Shown here: piece after piece, positions 23,960 through 34,200 of the stretch
Numbering within the stretch: position 1 is the stretch's first letter
Layout of the letters: each line of letters begins with the position of its first letter
The notes under the pieces: generated by a model
Told to the model about the DNA's origin: nothing
What the model saw: only the letters and a program-made list of their open reading frames with translations
Databases searched by the model: none
Position numbers and translations under genes: made by a program
Assembly (NCBI RefSeq): GCF_034259205.1
Contig: NZ_CP139487.1
Coordinates: 3,534,001-3,598,000, forward strand
DNA: 64,000 nucleotides
Source of the DNA: Peredibacter starrii
GTDB lineage: Bacteria > Bdellovibrionota > Bacteriovoracia > Bacteriovoracales > Bacteriovoracaceae
Direction of reading: 5' to 3'

Positions 23960-24603
23960 CGGATCTTTTCGAGGATATAGACCTTCTCTTTCAAAGTTTC
24001 GAGAGAAGAAAATTTTGGTCCTTCACGATCAGGCGAAACTGTTTCCACTAATTTAATTGAAAACTGATCTGAATAAAGCGATTGCACTTCATTCTCACTA
24101 ATGCTGAATGGAGGACCGCTCATCTGAGCTTGATCGTATTCATAAACCACAAGCAGACACTTTCCACCCATTTTTAACGAGCGCTTAATGACTCGGGCAT
24201 AATCCTTTCTCATTGTCTCAGGAAGTGCCACAAGGGCCGCGCGATCATAGATAAAGTCGTAAGTATTCTTATCACTTAGCTTGAAGAAGTCCCCAGCACT
24301 CAACAGGATGTTCTCATAGCTATAATTAGCAAAATTCTCATCCTGATTTTTAGTGACGGGTAAATGATTGTCGGTGAAAAACTCTTCAACGGCCTTGGCA
24401 TATAACTCAATTCCGTGAACTTTAAGCCCCAAGCTATGCAGCCATAATAGATCTTTGGTTTTACCACAAAGAGGCACCAGAACACTCTGACCTTTCTGCG
24501 GGTTTAGTGCGGGGAAATTATCCAATAGCCTTTCATTGAAGGCCCCTCGATGAAAACCTGTTCTTCCCTCGTCCCAAGCTGATATCCAAAATTTTGCGTC
24601 CAT
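23956..24603 (-). CDS. tpm: Thiopurine S-methyltransferase
   Basis: A 215-aa SAM-dependent methyltransferase of the TPMT family, close to bacterial Tpm in length. FWISAWDEGRTGFHRG at the N-terminus is the signature. VLVPLCGKTKDLLWLHSLG is the SAM-binding motif, and YDRAALVALPETMRKDYA follows. Bacterial Tpm methylates thiopurines and selenium or tellurium species; here a detoxification role is inferred. The start codon lies inside a perfect 8-bp hairpin with the SD in the loop (24600-24619). The 3' end overlaps chaA by four bases. Confidence 0.92.
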   Translation of the reverse strand: MDAKFWISAWDEGRTGFHRGAFNERLLDNFPALNPQKGQSVLVPLCGKTKDLLWLHSLGLKVHGIELYAKAVEEFFTDNHLPVTKNQDENFANYSYENILLSAGDFFKLSDKNTYDFIYDRAALVALPETMRKDYARVIKRSLKMGGKCLLVVYEYDQAQMSGPPFSISENEVQSLYSDQFSIKLVETVSPDREGPKFSSLETLKEKVYILEKIR

Positions 24604-24619
24604 AAAATTCCTTTTATGG
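24600..24619 (-). promoter_or_regulatory. Hairpin enclosing the SD and start codon of tpm
   Basis: On the mRNA, CCATAAAA-GGAA-TTTTATGG folds with eight perfect pairs. The SD GGA is in the tetraloop and the AUG is in the 3' arm. A TATAAT box lies just upstream on the minus strand. Confidence 0.5.
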
Positions 24620-24694
24620 ACGTATTATAATAGATAGCGGGGCGGCTGATAAATACTTATTGAGTCTTAATATTGATACTTTGCTGGCATCAAT

Positions 24695-26881
24695 CTAGGC
24701 GTTATGAAAGCTTCTCTTTGCTTTTTGAAGCTTCTGGTAGCTTTCAACAAACTTGATGTGCTTATCAATACCCTCTAAAGAAGTATTCGTCGGTTGTAGA
24801 CCAAAGAATTTAATTTCACCGGATACGCTCTTAGTCACTGCTTCCATCACCTTCTCGCCATACATGCGAGTAAGATTTGGCAGGTAGTCAGCAAGTTCTA
24901 GTTCCTCGTTGATTTCGATATCTAAGACAACATTCAAGGCCTGATAAAACTTCTTTCTGTCAGGGAGACTATTACTGAAGGTCGTTAGGTTCTCTACCAG
25001 GTCTTTTGCTTCTTCAAACTTCTTGAGACTTACATAACTTAGGGCCTTGAGCTCCCCAATTGTCAGTTGTCCCCAGATTGAGTTCTCATCAAAGGCAATT
25101 CCAATAAGTTCTGGGATGGTCGTATAGTTATCGATTTCAGACTCTTCAAGCTTCTTAACCAGATTCTTGAGGGCCTTATTATCCAGAGAGTGAAGGTTTA
25201 AAATATCTTCACGGAAGTCCAGGGCCTTATTGTGGTTGTCCCAAATAAGCTCTTCTGACGAATAAATCTCAGAGTAGCCAGGAACCAGAATACGTGTGGC
25301 CTTTCCACCTAGCTCTTCGTAATCCGCAATATAAACTTCCTTCTCCATCTCTTTCAAGATGCCCATCAGGTAGTTGAATTCTTGCTCCGTAGTTCCAGAA
25401 AAGTTCCAATCCGCAAATTCATAATCTGATTTCTCACTGAAAAACTTCCAGGAGATCACACCGGTTGAATCGATGAAATGATCAACTATATTATTCGACT
25501 CTCTTACAGCAAATTCATTGAATGTCGGTGGAATCAGGTCATTCATTCCTTCAAAGCTTCTGCCCTGAAGTAGTTCAGTGAGCGTTCGCTCAAGCGCCAC
25601 TTCAAAATTTGGATGTGCACCAAACGAAGCAAAGACGCCTCCGTTTCTTGGGTTCATCAAAGTTACATTCATCACCGGGAAACGACCACCTAAGGAAGCG
25701 TCCTTCACCAGAACCGGGAAGCCCTGTTCTTCTAATTTCTGAATACCTTCGATAATTTTTGGATAACGGGCGAGGACTTCTTTCGGGACGTCCGGAAGAC
25801 ACAACTCATTTGAAATAATTTCGTTTTTCACCGCACGTTCAAAAATCTCAGATAGTGCCTGAACACGGGCCTCATGAACTGTATTGCCTGCACTCATACC
25901 ATTACTGACATAAAGATTCGCAATTAGGTTTACCGGAACGTAAACGGTCTTTTTATCTGACTGACGAACAAATGGAATGGCACATACACCACGCTCTTTA
26001 TTGCCAGAATTTGTATCATAGAGATGGGACAGCTTAAGTTCTCCATCATTGCCATAGGCACGAAGGAAGTTTTCATCCATCAGATCTTTAGGAATAGAAT
26101 CTTTAGGCCCGGCCTTGAACCATTTTTCATTTGGATAGTGTACGAAATCGCCTTCAGCAATTTCTTTTCCTAGAAAATAATCACTGTAGAAATAGTTGGT
26201 ACTAATTCGCTCTAAATATTCGCCGAGAGCAGAACAAAGAGCGGCGTTCTTAGTGGCACCCTTACCGTTGGTAAAGCACATTGGAGAATCAGCATCACGG
26301 ATATGCACAGACCAAACGTGAGGAACCGGATTTCTCCAGGAAGCGATTTCAATCTTGATCCCAAGACTTTCTAATAGCCCAGTGAGCTTTACGATTGTGT
26401 CTTCAAGAGAAGAATCCTTTCCGATGATCATTGTTTTGGTTTCAGTTAAACCAACATGCTCTAAAACGAGATTTGAATCTTTACCCAAAACATCCTTTGG
26501 GTTGATCTTAAAGCCAGGATTATTTTGAATCACGCGCTTTACAGTACATCTGTCCATCGCCTTCAAAATACCTTCACGATCATGATCAGAAATGCTGGCC
26601 GGAAGTTCAATTTCGATATTGAAGATTTGGTTATAACGGTTTTCTGGATCAACGATATTGTTCTGAGAGACTTTGATATCGTCTGTCGGTATATCGCGAG
26701 CGACACAATAGACTTTTACAAAGTAGGCCGCGCACAGGGCCGAAGAGGCCAAAAAGTAGTCGAAGGGACTAGGGGCCGTGCCATCGCCTTTGTACCGAAT
26801 AGGTTGATCTGAGATGACTTTGAAGTCATCAAAACTTGCCTCAAGTCTGAGGTTTTCTAAGAATCTTACGTTTACTTGCAT
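24695..26881 (-). CDS. OsmC-YcaO fusion protein
   Basis: A 728-aa two-domain protein. Residues 1-140 are an OsmC/Ohr-like domain (VNVRFLENLRLEASFDDF, DYFLASSALCAAYFVKVYC with the usual Cys). Residues about 160-728 match E. coli YcaO (ASWRNPVPHVWSVHIRD, CFTNGKGATKNAALCSALGE, YLERISTNYFYSDYF) with its ATP-binding Glu-rich helix and a C-terminal TPR-like tail. YcaO enzymes activate backbone amides with ATP; E. coli YcaO is tied to beta-methylthiolation of ribosomal protein S12 with RimO. The ATG at 26881 has GGAG just upstream. The fused form is known in other proteobacteria; the role of its OsmC part is unclear. Confidence 0.92.
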   Translation of the reverse strand: MQVNVRFLENLRLEASFDDFKVISDQPIRYKGDGTAPSPFDYFLASSALCAAYFVKVYCVARDIPTDDIKVSQNNIVDPENRYNQIFNIEIELPASISDHDREGILKAMDRCTVKRVIQNNPGFKINPKDVLGKDSNLVLEHVGLTETKTMIIGKDSSLEDTIVKLTGLLESLGIKIEIASWRNPVPHVWSVHIRDADSPMCFTNGKGATKNAALCSALGEYLERISTNYFYSDYFLGKEIAEGDFVHYPNEKWFKAGPKDSIPKDLMDENFLRAYGNDGELKLSHLYDTNSGNKERGVCAIPFVRQSDKKTVYVPVNLIANLYVSNGMSAGNTVHEARVQALSEIFERAVKNEIISNELCLPDVPKEVLARYPKIIEGIQKLEEQGFPVLVKDASLGGRFPVMNVTLMNPRNGGVFASFGAHPNFEVALERTLTELLQGRSFEGMNDLIPPTFNEFAVRESNNIVDHFIDSTGVISWKFFSEKSDYEFADWNFSGTTEQEFNYLMGILKEMEKEVYIADYEELGGKATRILVPGYSEIYSSEELIWDNHNKALDFREDILNLHSLDNKALKNLVKKLEESEIDNYTTIPELIGIAFDENSIWGQLTIGELKALSYVSLKKFEEAKDLVENLTTFSNSLPDRKKFYQALNVVLDIEINEELELADYLPNLTRMYGEKVMEAVTKSVSGEIKFFGLQPTNTSLEGIDKHIKFVESYQKLQKAKRSFHNA

Positions 26882-26996
26882 AGGCTCCACAAATACCATT
26901 TTCGAGATGGTGTTTACAGTAAAAGGCCCTTCAATCTGGTAATTTTTACGCGTCTAAGTGGTCTATTTTCCTCCCAAATCAGGAATGATTCCAGTT

Positions 26997-27908
26997 TTAC
27001 TTCGAATTTGACCTCAATTTATTAAATTCTGACTTCAAGACGTCTCGAAACCAAGACTTCAATGGGTCTTTGTGCGTGAGAGCGTGCCACACCATTCGGA
27101 ACTCAATCGTGGGTGCTTCGATCGGTACTTTTTGAATCTTAATGGGAAAATACTCCTGGTACTTCTTTAAAAGTAGAGTCGGTGCGGTCAGGACAAGATC
27201 AGAACTTGAGAGCGTCCATGCCATACTGGTAAAGCTATAGGAGCCATACTGAAAATTTCTCTGTTTTTGTCCTTTTACTTTTAAGACTTCTTTGAAGTCA
27301 CCTTGAAGAGTAATTAAAGCGTGATCACACTCATAGAACTGAGCTGCATTCAGTTCGCCTTTTATCTTTGGATGATTCTTCCTATAAGCAGTTGAGAAAG
27401 AATCCTCAAAAACCTTTGTCATATAGAATCCTTCAGGAAGATCTTTATAAAAGCCAGCTATCGCCAGGTCATACATGCCACTCTCAAGTTCGCTCTTAGG
27501 AAACGACCCTCCCGTGGGGCGAATTGAGATTTGAACATGAGGGGCCTCTTTTTTAAGTCGCTGGAGGAGATGAGGGATAAGTATCACTTCAGTATAATCA
27601 GTTGTAGCAATCGTGATTCGACCTTGCGATGTTTTCGGATCAAACTTTTCGGTACTCTGGGAGAGCTTTCTCGCCTCTTCCGTCAGTCTCTCAATAGAAA
27701 CTTGCAGTCCCTTTGCGACTTCCGTCATTGCCATGCCCTTTGAAACTCTAACGAACAAAGGATCGTTAAAATGATCTCTTAGTCTTGAAAGAGCGTGGCT
27801 CACGGCCGACTGGCTCATGGAAAGTTCTTTGGCGGTTTTGGAAACATTCAAGGTTTTATAAAGGCTTTCAGCAATAAAAAGAAGGTTAAGATCGAGTTGT
27901 GTCTTCAT
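26997..27908 (-). CDS. LysR-family transcriptional regulator
   Basis: A 303-aa LTTR. The winged helix spans about residues 5-64 (LLFIAESLYKTLNVSKTAKE, then LSMSQSAVSHALSRLRDHF). The substrate-binding domain begins with RITIATTDYTEVILIPHLL. Similarity suggests the NodD/YbeF-like subgroup. ATG 27908 is chosen because the HTH aligns there; TATATT ends 6 bases upstream and there is no SD, so it is probably leaderless. It is divergent from the Hsp31-like lipoprotein, with an inverted repeat in between, so that gene is the likely target. The OsmC-YcaO gene lies 115 bases downstream. Confidence 0.9.
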   Translation of the reverse strand: MKTQLDLNLLFIAESLYKTLNVSKTAKELSMSQSAVSHALSRLRDHFNDPLFVRVSKGMAMTEVAKGLQVSIERLTEEARKLSQSTEKFDPKTSQGRITIATTDYTEVILIPHLLQRLKKEAPHVQISIRPTGGSFPKSELESGMYDLAIAGFYKDLPEGFYMTKVFEDSFSTAYRKNHPKIKGELNAAQFYECDHALITLQGDFKEVLKVKGQKQRNFQYGSYSFTSMAWTLSSSDLVLTAPTLLLKKYQEYFPIKIQKVPIEAPTIEFRMVWHALTHKDPLKSWFRDVLKSEFNKLRSNSK

Positions 27909-27924
27909 TATATGAATATAACCG

Positions 27925-27944
27925 ATAGCTATTATGAAAGCTAT
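27925..27944. promoter_or_regulatory. Candidate LysR-type binding site
   Basis: ATAGCT-N8-AGCTAT is a perfect inverted repeat in the 90-base gap between the LysR gene and the Hsp31-like gene. It lies just upstream of the LysR -10 and has the T-N11-A layout typical of LTTR boxes. Confidence 0.5.
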
Positions 27945-27998
27945 GAAATGTATATCTATCAGCCCTTGTGCCATAATCATCTCATCAAGGGAGGACCT

Positions 27999-28757
27999 AT
28001 GAAATTATTCGTACTATTAACGGCCATTCTTACTCTCGGGACTGCATGTAGCAGTCAAAAAGGGGAACATAATATGAAGAAGACAGCACTAATTGTGGTT
28101 TCAAGCCATGAGAATTTGGGAAGCACTGGAAAAAAAACAGGTTGGTATTTATCCGAGGTAACTCATATCTACTATCCCCTTTCGAAAGCTGGATTTGATA
28201 TTGAATTCGCAAGTCCAAAAGGCGGAGCTGCACCAATGGATGAAAGCAGCCGAGACTTAAAAGACCCTGAGAATAAACAGTTCTTAGAAGACAGGGCCTT
28301 AATGGAAAAGATGAAGACAACTCTTGCCTTAAGCGAAGTTGATCCGAAGAAGTATCAAGTCATTCACTTTGCCGGTGGCCATGGCGCCATGTGGGATTTT
28401 GCAGAGAATAGAGATATTAATCGTGTTGCGTCCCAAATTTATGAGCAAGGTGGGATTGTATCGGCCGTTTGTCACGGACCAGCTGCCTTAGTTAATATTA
28501 AACTTTCAAACGGAGATTATCTCATAAAAGGAAAAGATGTGAATTCCTTCACAGACTCTGAAGAAGCAGCGGTAGGAAATACGAAGGTCGTTCCTTTCCT
28601 TTTAGAGACAACTTTGAAATCTCGTGGAGCAAAATTCCATGCGGGAAAAGACTGGGAAGATAAAGTTGTAGTTTCCGAAAGATTGATTACTGGTCAGAAT
28701 CCTCAATCCGGTCACAGCGTTGGTAAAAAAATTGTAGAGATGTCACAAGCTCAATAA
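27999..28757 (+). CDS. DJ-1/PfpI-family (Hsp31/glyoxalase III-like) lipoprotein
   Basis: A 252-aa class I glutamine-amidotransferase-like protein. The N-terminus is a lipoprotein signal (LTLGTACSS), unusual because most Hsp31 relatives are cytoplasmic. The core has YPLSKAGFDIEFASPKGG, HFAGGHGAMWDFAEN and the nucleophile elbow AVCHGPAAL with Cys158. These proteins detoxify methylglyoxal or act as deglycases and chaperones. GGGAGG lies 4-5 bases before ATG 27999. If translation instead began at a Met 26 codons later the protein would be soluble; there is no good SD there. It is probably controlled by the divergent LysR gene. Confidence 0.88.
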   Translation: MKLFVLLTAILTLGTACSSQKGEHNMKKTALIVVSSHENLGSTGKKTGWYLSEVTHIYYPLSKAGFDIEFASPKGGAAPMDESSRDLKDPENKQFLEDRALMEKMKTTLALSEVDPKKYQVIHFAGGHGAMWDFAENRDINRVASQIYEQGGIVSAVCHGPAALVNIKLSNGDYLIKGKDVNSFTDSEEAAVGNTKVVPFLLETTLKSRGAKFHAGKDWEDKVVVSERLITGQNPQSGHSVGKKIVEMSQAQ

Positions 28758-28774
28758 TTGGTATTCCTATTGCA

Positions 28775-28812
28775 AGATTTCCTCCGTTTTAAATTCAATT
28801 AGGAGGAAATCT
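28775..28812 (+). promoter_or_regulatory. Perfect 11-bp hairpin masking the SD at 28813
   Basis: AGATTTCCTCC (28775-28785) is the exact complement of GGAGGAAATCT (28802-28812), with a 16-base AT-rich loop. The 3' arm carries the full SD AGGAGG and its last base touches the ATG at 28813. It is the strongest SD-masking stem in the window. Confidence 0.65.
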
Positions 28813-29535
28813 ATGTGGTTAAAATTTTTTCTTATCTTAGTTGTCTCTCATTCAGCTTTTGCGTCTCAGGAGTTCTGGGGCAAAAAGGTTCATGTCGGGG
28901 AAGGTTACGCCAGAACATTTGCCTCACTAGATAAAGATGGAGGGCTTAAGGAAATGGGAATTATTATTTCCCATAGAGCATTAGAAGGTCTGGGCCATCA
29001 TGATAAGTCTTATGAACTTCCACTTCCTTCTAAAATCTCCATTCCACCTTACAAGTTGGTCACCCTAGATTGGAATCCTCATGGACACGAGCCAGAAAAC
29101 GTCTACACTCTGCCACATTTTGATATGCACTTCTATTTCATAACCAAAGCGCAGCGAGATCAAATTAGCTGCACGGGTACTGATGCGGCGGTTTGCACTA
29201 AGGAAATTCCTGAGAAGTATCTTGTAAGCAACTATGCACCGACTCCGGCCGGAGTACCCAAAATGGGATGGCATTGGGTAGATTTGCTCTCTGGTGAATT
29301 TAATGGAGAAAAATTTACGAAGACCTATATCTATGGGTATTACGACTCTGAACCTATCTTCCTGGAACCGATGGTTACTTGGGAATACCTTGCTTCAAAG
29401 GTAAATGCTTCTCAAAGTTTACGCTTACCAAAAAGCTTCCCACAATCAGGCCACTACCCTAAAAAGTTTAAGATCTCATATGATGACCACAAGAAGCTGC
29501 ATAAGATCGTACTTAAGCATTTTAAGCATTACTAG
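28813..29535 (+). CDS. Secreted DUF5602 (TTHB210-like) protein
   Basis: A 240-aa protein with a Sec signal peptide (VVSHSAFAS, cleavage near residue 18). The mature part matches the DUF5602/TTHB210-like family: VHVGEGYARTFASLDKDG, LDWNPHGHEPENVYTLPHFD and MHFYFIT, with several conserved His and Glu suggestive of metal binding (GHEPENVY, PHFDMHF). GWHWVDLLSGEF follows. The function is unknown and periplasmic location is expected. Its SD is inside an 11-bp perfect hairpin, which implies conditional translation. Its TAG overlaps the convergent mtfA stop codon by four bases (CTAG). Confidence 0.83.
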   Translation: MWLKFFLILVVSHSAFASQEFWGKKVHVGEGYARTFASLDKDGGLKEMGIIISHRALEGLGHHDKSYELPLPSKISIPPYKLVTLDWNPHGHEPENVYTLPHFDMHFYFITKAQRDQISCTGTDAAVCTKEIPEKYLVSNYAPTPAGVPKMGWHWVDLLSGEFNGEKFTKTYIYGYYDSEPIFLEPMVTWEYLASKVNASQSLRLPKSFPQSGHYPKKFKISYDDHKKLHKIVLKHFKHY

Positions 29536-30341
29536 GACCAGCTACTTGGATCGAGTTGAAAGTAATCCTTATATAATTCATAGATCCCCGGATGATTCTT
29601 CTGAAGAATCCGGGGTCTTGTGAAAAAATACTCAGTCACCACAGCAAAGAATTCTGCCTCATTAGTTGCCCCATACGAATCAATGTCAGAACCCTTATGG
29701 GCCATCACTCGCTTTCGAAGGTTAATGAATTCCTTCCCCATGACCTGTGCCCATTTATCATAATTCCCGTTTCGACCTAATGTGGGAGTTCCATCAAAAC
29801 TTCCATCTTGCTGATCTAATTGGTGAGAGAACTCGTGAAAGATGACACTGGAACCTTGAGCAATTGAGTTCCAGGAAAGAATGATAGGTCCTCTCTTCCA
29901 TGCCTCTCCTAAGCGAGCAGTATGAGTTGGTAAGCCTGTGGCCGCATTTACGGGATTGTCCTTCGGAATAAAAACATCTTCCATAAGATAAATATTCTTA
30001 AGACCAGGATAAACATCGCCATCAATATTCGTAATCATCAGACATGCTTCGGCGGCGACCAGAAGTTTCATCTCATCGGTTATGACAAGATCACCGACAG
30101 CATTGAAGATCTTGTTTTGCAGAAAGTATAAAATCTTAGTTTTGAAACGCTTCTTCTCTTCATCATTGAGGAATTTATAGGGAGCAAATTTCTGAAGCAT
30201 TTTCTCATATTGATCAGGGAAAGGTTCTTTCGCCAACTTCTTAAGTTGCTGTTGGACAAAATTTTTCCTGACGTATTTAACGATAAGATAAACTATGAGT
30301 GGCGTACCAAAGAGAAGTAGAAATTTAATAAATAGATCCAT
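29532..30341 (-). CDS. mtfA: MtfA-type M90 zinc metallopeptidase
   Basis: A 269-aa peptidase of the M90 family. An N-terminal membrane anchor (about 5-23) is followed by the catalytic domain with HEFSHQLDQQDGSFDG, the HExxH zinc site typical of MtfA, and a downstream Glu in EAEFFAVVTEYFF. In E. coli, MtfA binds the repressor Mlc and cleaves peptides, linking glucose uptake control to proteolysis. Here the membrane anchor differs from the soluble E. coli enzyme, a form common in other phyla. No Mlc-like gene is in the window. Confidence 0.9.
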   Translation of the reverse strand: MDLFIKFLLLFGTPLIVYLIVKYVRKNFVQQQLKKLAKEPFPDQYEKMLQKFAPYKFLNDEEKKRFKTKILYFLQNKIFNAVGDLVITDEMKLLVAAEACLMITNIDGDVYPGLKNIYLMEDVFIPKDNPVNAATGLPTHTARLGEAWKRGPIILSWNSIAQGSSVIFHEFSHQLDQQDGSFDGTPTLGRNGNYDKWAQVMGKEFINLRKRVMAHKGSDIDSYGATNEAEFFAVVTEYFFTRPRILQKNHPGIYELYKDYFQLDPSSWS

Positions 30342-30400
30342 GGGCCTATCTTAAGAAATATTGGTTGGAATAACTAAAGTGATTTTAATACAAACTATCC

Positions 30401-31207
30401 GTGAACAAAATCATCATTTGGTTATTCGCATTAACTTTATTAACTAGCTGCTCACTCTTCACTCGAAAAGGTAGTTGGGGTAAAAATGCTCTCTGGCCCA
30501 TTAAAGGTTCACGCGTCACAGATGCCATCAAAAAGAATGCCGCCTCCGCTCACGTCTGGGTTCCTTTGATAGGAGCAGGAATCACCTACTGGGGAGATTA
30601 CGATAAAAAGATTTCCGATTGGGCCTATAACGAAAATATTTTCTTTGATAGCCATGATGACTCGGATGCTTGGAGTGATAACTTAAACAGCTATCTTATT
30701 ATTGAAATGTTCACGTTACCTCTTTTAACTCCTTCATTGGAAGAAGGAGGTAAATTCAAAGATTGGGCGTGGAATAAAACGAAAGGCTACGTTGTTCTTG
30801 GCATTGCCACCCGAGTACCAGACTATGCACATGATCAATTGGCAGTATCTTTTAAACGTCAAAGACCAAATAAAGAAGACTATCGCAGCTTTCCATCAGG
30901 TCACGCGACGAAGGCGGGAACTTCGAGTATGATGACCTCAAAGCATCTTGATGCCATTCCGATGGATAATAATCTCCGCTTCGGTTTAAAGACCGTAAAC
31001 ACGATGGCCGCAGCGGGAGTTATGTACGCGCGGGTTGAAAACAAGGCGCATTATCCAAGTGATGTTTTAGTGGGCTATTCTCTCGGTGCATTTCTCAGTG
31101 GAGTCTTTTATGACTCACTTATAAATTACGATCCTGAACATCCAGAAACTTTTGCCATCATCCCAACTAAGAATCAAACTTCCTTTCAATACACCTACGG
31201 TTTTTGA
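30401..31207 (+). CDS. PAP2-family phosphatase lipoprotein
   Basis: A 268-aa lipoprotein (lipobox TSCS near residue 17) carrying the acid phosphatase/vanadium haloperoxidase signature: KRQRPNKED (motif 1), FPSGHAT (motif 2, catalytic His) and ARVENKAHYPSDVLVGY (motif 3). PAP2 enzymes dephosphorylate lipid or sugar phosphates, such as undecaprenyl pyrophosphate or lipid A. With only a weak hydrophobic middle it looks lipid-anchored rather than polytopic. The start is GTG without SD; TACAAA lies 6 bases upstream. It is divergent from mtfA. Confidence 0.87.
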   Translation: MNKIIIWLFALTLLTSCSLFTRKGSWGKNALWPIKGSRVTDAIKKNAASAHVWVPLIGAGITYWGDYDKKISDWAYNENIFFDSHDDSDAWSDNLNSYLIIEMFTLPLLTPSLEEGGKFKDWAWNKTKGYVVLGIATRVPDYAHDQLAVSFKRQRPNKEDYRSFPSGHATKAGTSSMMTSKHLDAIPMDNNLRFGLKTVNTMAAAGVMYARVENKAHYPSDVLVGYSLGAFLSGVFYDSLINYDPEHPETFAIIPTKNQTSFQYTYGF

Positions 31208-31254
31208 AACAACCCGCCTTTTAAACAATCGTATAAGATGACATAACTGGCGTC

Positions 31255-34200
31255 ATGTCGGTTTCTGATTTATCCATTAAAAAACCGGTCTTTGCCTGGA
31301 TGCTCATGGCGGCCCTTCTTATATTTGGAGGTATTTCCTATTCGCGTATGGGAATCAGCCAACTGCCAGATGTGGATTTTCCAGTAGTAACAATCACGGT
31401 GACCTGGCAAGGCGCCTCTCCTGATATTATGGAAACGGCCGTGGCGGATATCATCGAAGATGCGGTCATGAGCATTGATGGTATTCAGCTAGTGACTTCA
31501 AACTCGCAGCAAGGCCGAACTCAGATCATTATTCAATTCCAACTTGAACAAGACATTGATGCGGCTCTTCTGCTTGTTCAGACTAAACTATCTCAAGCGC
31601 AGAAAAATTTACCTCAAACCATTGATCCACCTATTATTACTAAAACCAATCCTAATGATCAGCCCATCATGTGGACCGCTCTCTATGATCCTCGGGGAGG
31701 AAAGCTAAGATCGCTTTCAGTCTTTGTGCGAGATCACTTAAAAGACAACATCACAACGATTGAAGGTGTGGGAGATGTAAACCTTGGTGGTTATCTTGAG
31801 CCGCAGATGAGGGTGTGGCTTGATCCCAATAAGATGGCCGATCGCCAGATCACAGCTCAAGACGTCATTGATGCCATCAATAGTGAACACCAACTTACTC
31901 CTACGGGTTATCAAGACAACGGCAGCCAGGAAACATATGTGCGTGTCTATCCGGAATTTCGAAATGCCAAGGAATGTGGCGAACTCTTCATTCCAACCCG
32001 TGGCGGAAATCCTAACTTCCTACGCACTAAAATCAGCGATATCGGTTATTGCGAAGAGGCCACCGACGAAGTCAGAAGAATCTCACGTTTCAACGGTATT
32101 GAACCGACGGTGGGTCTTGGAATTATTAAGCAGCACGGAACCAATGCTGTGGCGATTGGTGACGCCATCAAAGAAAAGATCAAAGAATTACGAGATATTC
32201 TTCCCAATGGTCTGAAACTCGATATTGTGACAGACACCACTGTCTTCATCAAAGACTCCGTTCATGAGTTATTGACCACTCTTACTCTTGCGGTCATTCT
32301 TACTTCGATTGTTTGTTATTTATTTCTAGGAACTTTTAGTTCTGCCTTCAATGTGATTCTCGCCATTCCTGTGTCTTTGGTAGGTTCATTCATTGTTTTA
32401 AACGCTATGGGATTTACCTTAAACAGCTTCACTCTTATGGGTCTTTCACTTTCTATTGGAATTGTGGTGGATGACGCCATCATGGTGCTCGAAAATATTT
32501 CTCGTCACTTTGAGGAAGGAAAAAACCGGGTTTATGCTTCGTTAGTTGGAGCAAAAGAGATTACCGGTGCCGCCACTGCTGCCTCCGTGGCGATCCTTGC
32601 GATCTTTGTTCCGGTTGTCTTCATGGAAGGTATCGTTGGTAAATTCTTTTTTCAATTTGGTGTGACGCTTTCAGTGGCCGTGATGATTTCCCTTCTGGAG
32701 GCCTTAACACTTGCGCCAATGAGAACATCTCAGTTCCTCCAAAAAGGCGAAGGTAACCGCCTTACAAAGGCAGTAAGCCGAGGCATGGACTGGTTAGTGA
32801 TAAAATACAAAAAGGCCCTCGCTGTATGCCTCAATTATCGAATGATCATTCTCGCAACGACCTTGGCTATTTTTCTGGGATCTCTCTTTATTGCAAAATT
32901 TCTTCGAAAAGAGTTTCTCCCTCCACAAGATCAAAGTCGTTTTCTCGTGACTCTTTATACCAAGATGGGATCATCTTTAAACTTCACCGATGATGTGTTT
33001 AAACAAACCGAGAAGTTTTATAAATCACGACCAGAAATTGAAAAGTATTACGTGGCAGTGGGGGGATTTGGTGGTGGTTTGGTTAACCAAGGGATCACTT
33101 TCGTGACAATGAAAGACCCGAGTGACCGGCCGACTGCCTCGCCCTTTAAGAAGCGTCCGACTCAGCAGCAGTTTATGGAATTCATGAGAAATGAAATTCA
33201 AAAAATTCCCGGCGTAGAAAGGGTCTCGCTGTTGGATCTATCTTTAACGGGATTTAGTGCTCAACGAGGTTATCCCATTGAGTTCGTTCTCCAGGGCCCA
33301 GACTGGGAAAAACTCGCAAAGCTGTCTCTTGATATGAGAAAGAAGCTTAAAGAATCAGGTCTTATGTCGGACGTAGATAGTGATTACAATCCTAATATGC
33401 CTGTGACTGAGATTTATCCCGATCGAGAAAAGGCAATATCCAGAGGAGTTTCCGTTTCAACTATTGCGAATACCATTACTTCAACCGTTGGTGGACAAAA
33501 ACTCCTTCCAAACAAATATACCGATGCCTCAGGTCACCGTGATGATATTCAAGTGAAGCTTCATCCAGAGCACAATATCGGGCCCAAAGATTTAAACAAA
33601 ATTTTTGTTCGTAACGTGACCGGTGAAGTCGTGCCTCTCATAGATCTTATCAAAGTGAAACCTGATACGACCCTTCTCACGATCACAAGATACAATCGCG
33701 AGCGTGGTATTAGTATTTTTGGTAACTTTAAAGAAGGAAAATCTCAATCAGAAGTCATTGAGTATATTGAGGACCTCGGTAAAAAAATGTTACCGAAAGG
33801 TTATCACTTGGAAGTTTCGGGGAACTCGAAGGCCTTCGGAGAATCATTTAATAGCCTTCTTTTTGCTCTCGTTTTAGGAATCGCCGTTGCCTACATGGTA
33901 CTTGGAGCTCAGTTCAATAGCCTCATTCATCCGGTGGTAATTCTTTTAGCACTACCCTTTAGTATCACCGGTGCTCTGATCGCCATGTTCGTAACTGATA
34001 TTTCACTTAACATTTATAGTTTGATTGGGGTTTTACTCCTCATGGGTATTGTGAAGAAGAACTCTATTCTCCTGGTGGAATTTACCAATCATAAACGTAC
34101 CGAAGGAATGGATGTCAAAGAGGCCCTCCTTGAGGCATGTCCCATGAGACTACGTCCTATTCTCATGACTTCAATTGCCACAATTGCAGGTGCAATTCCT

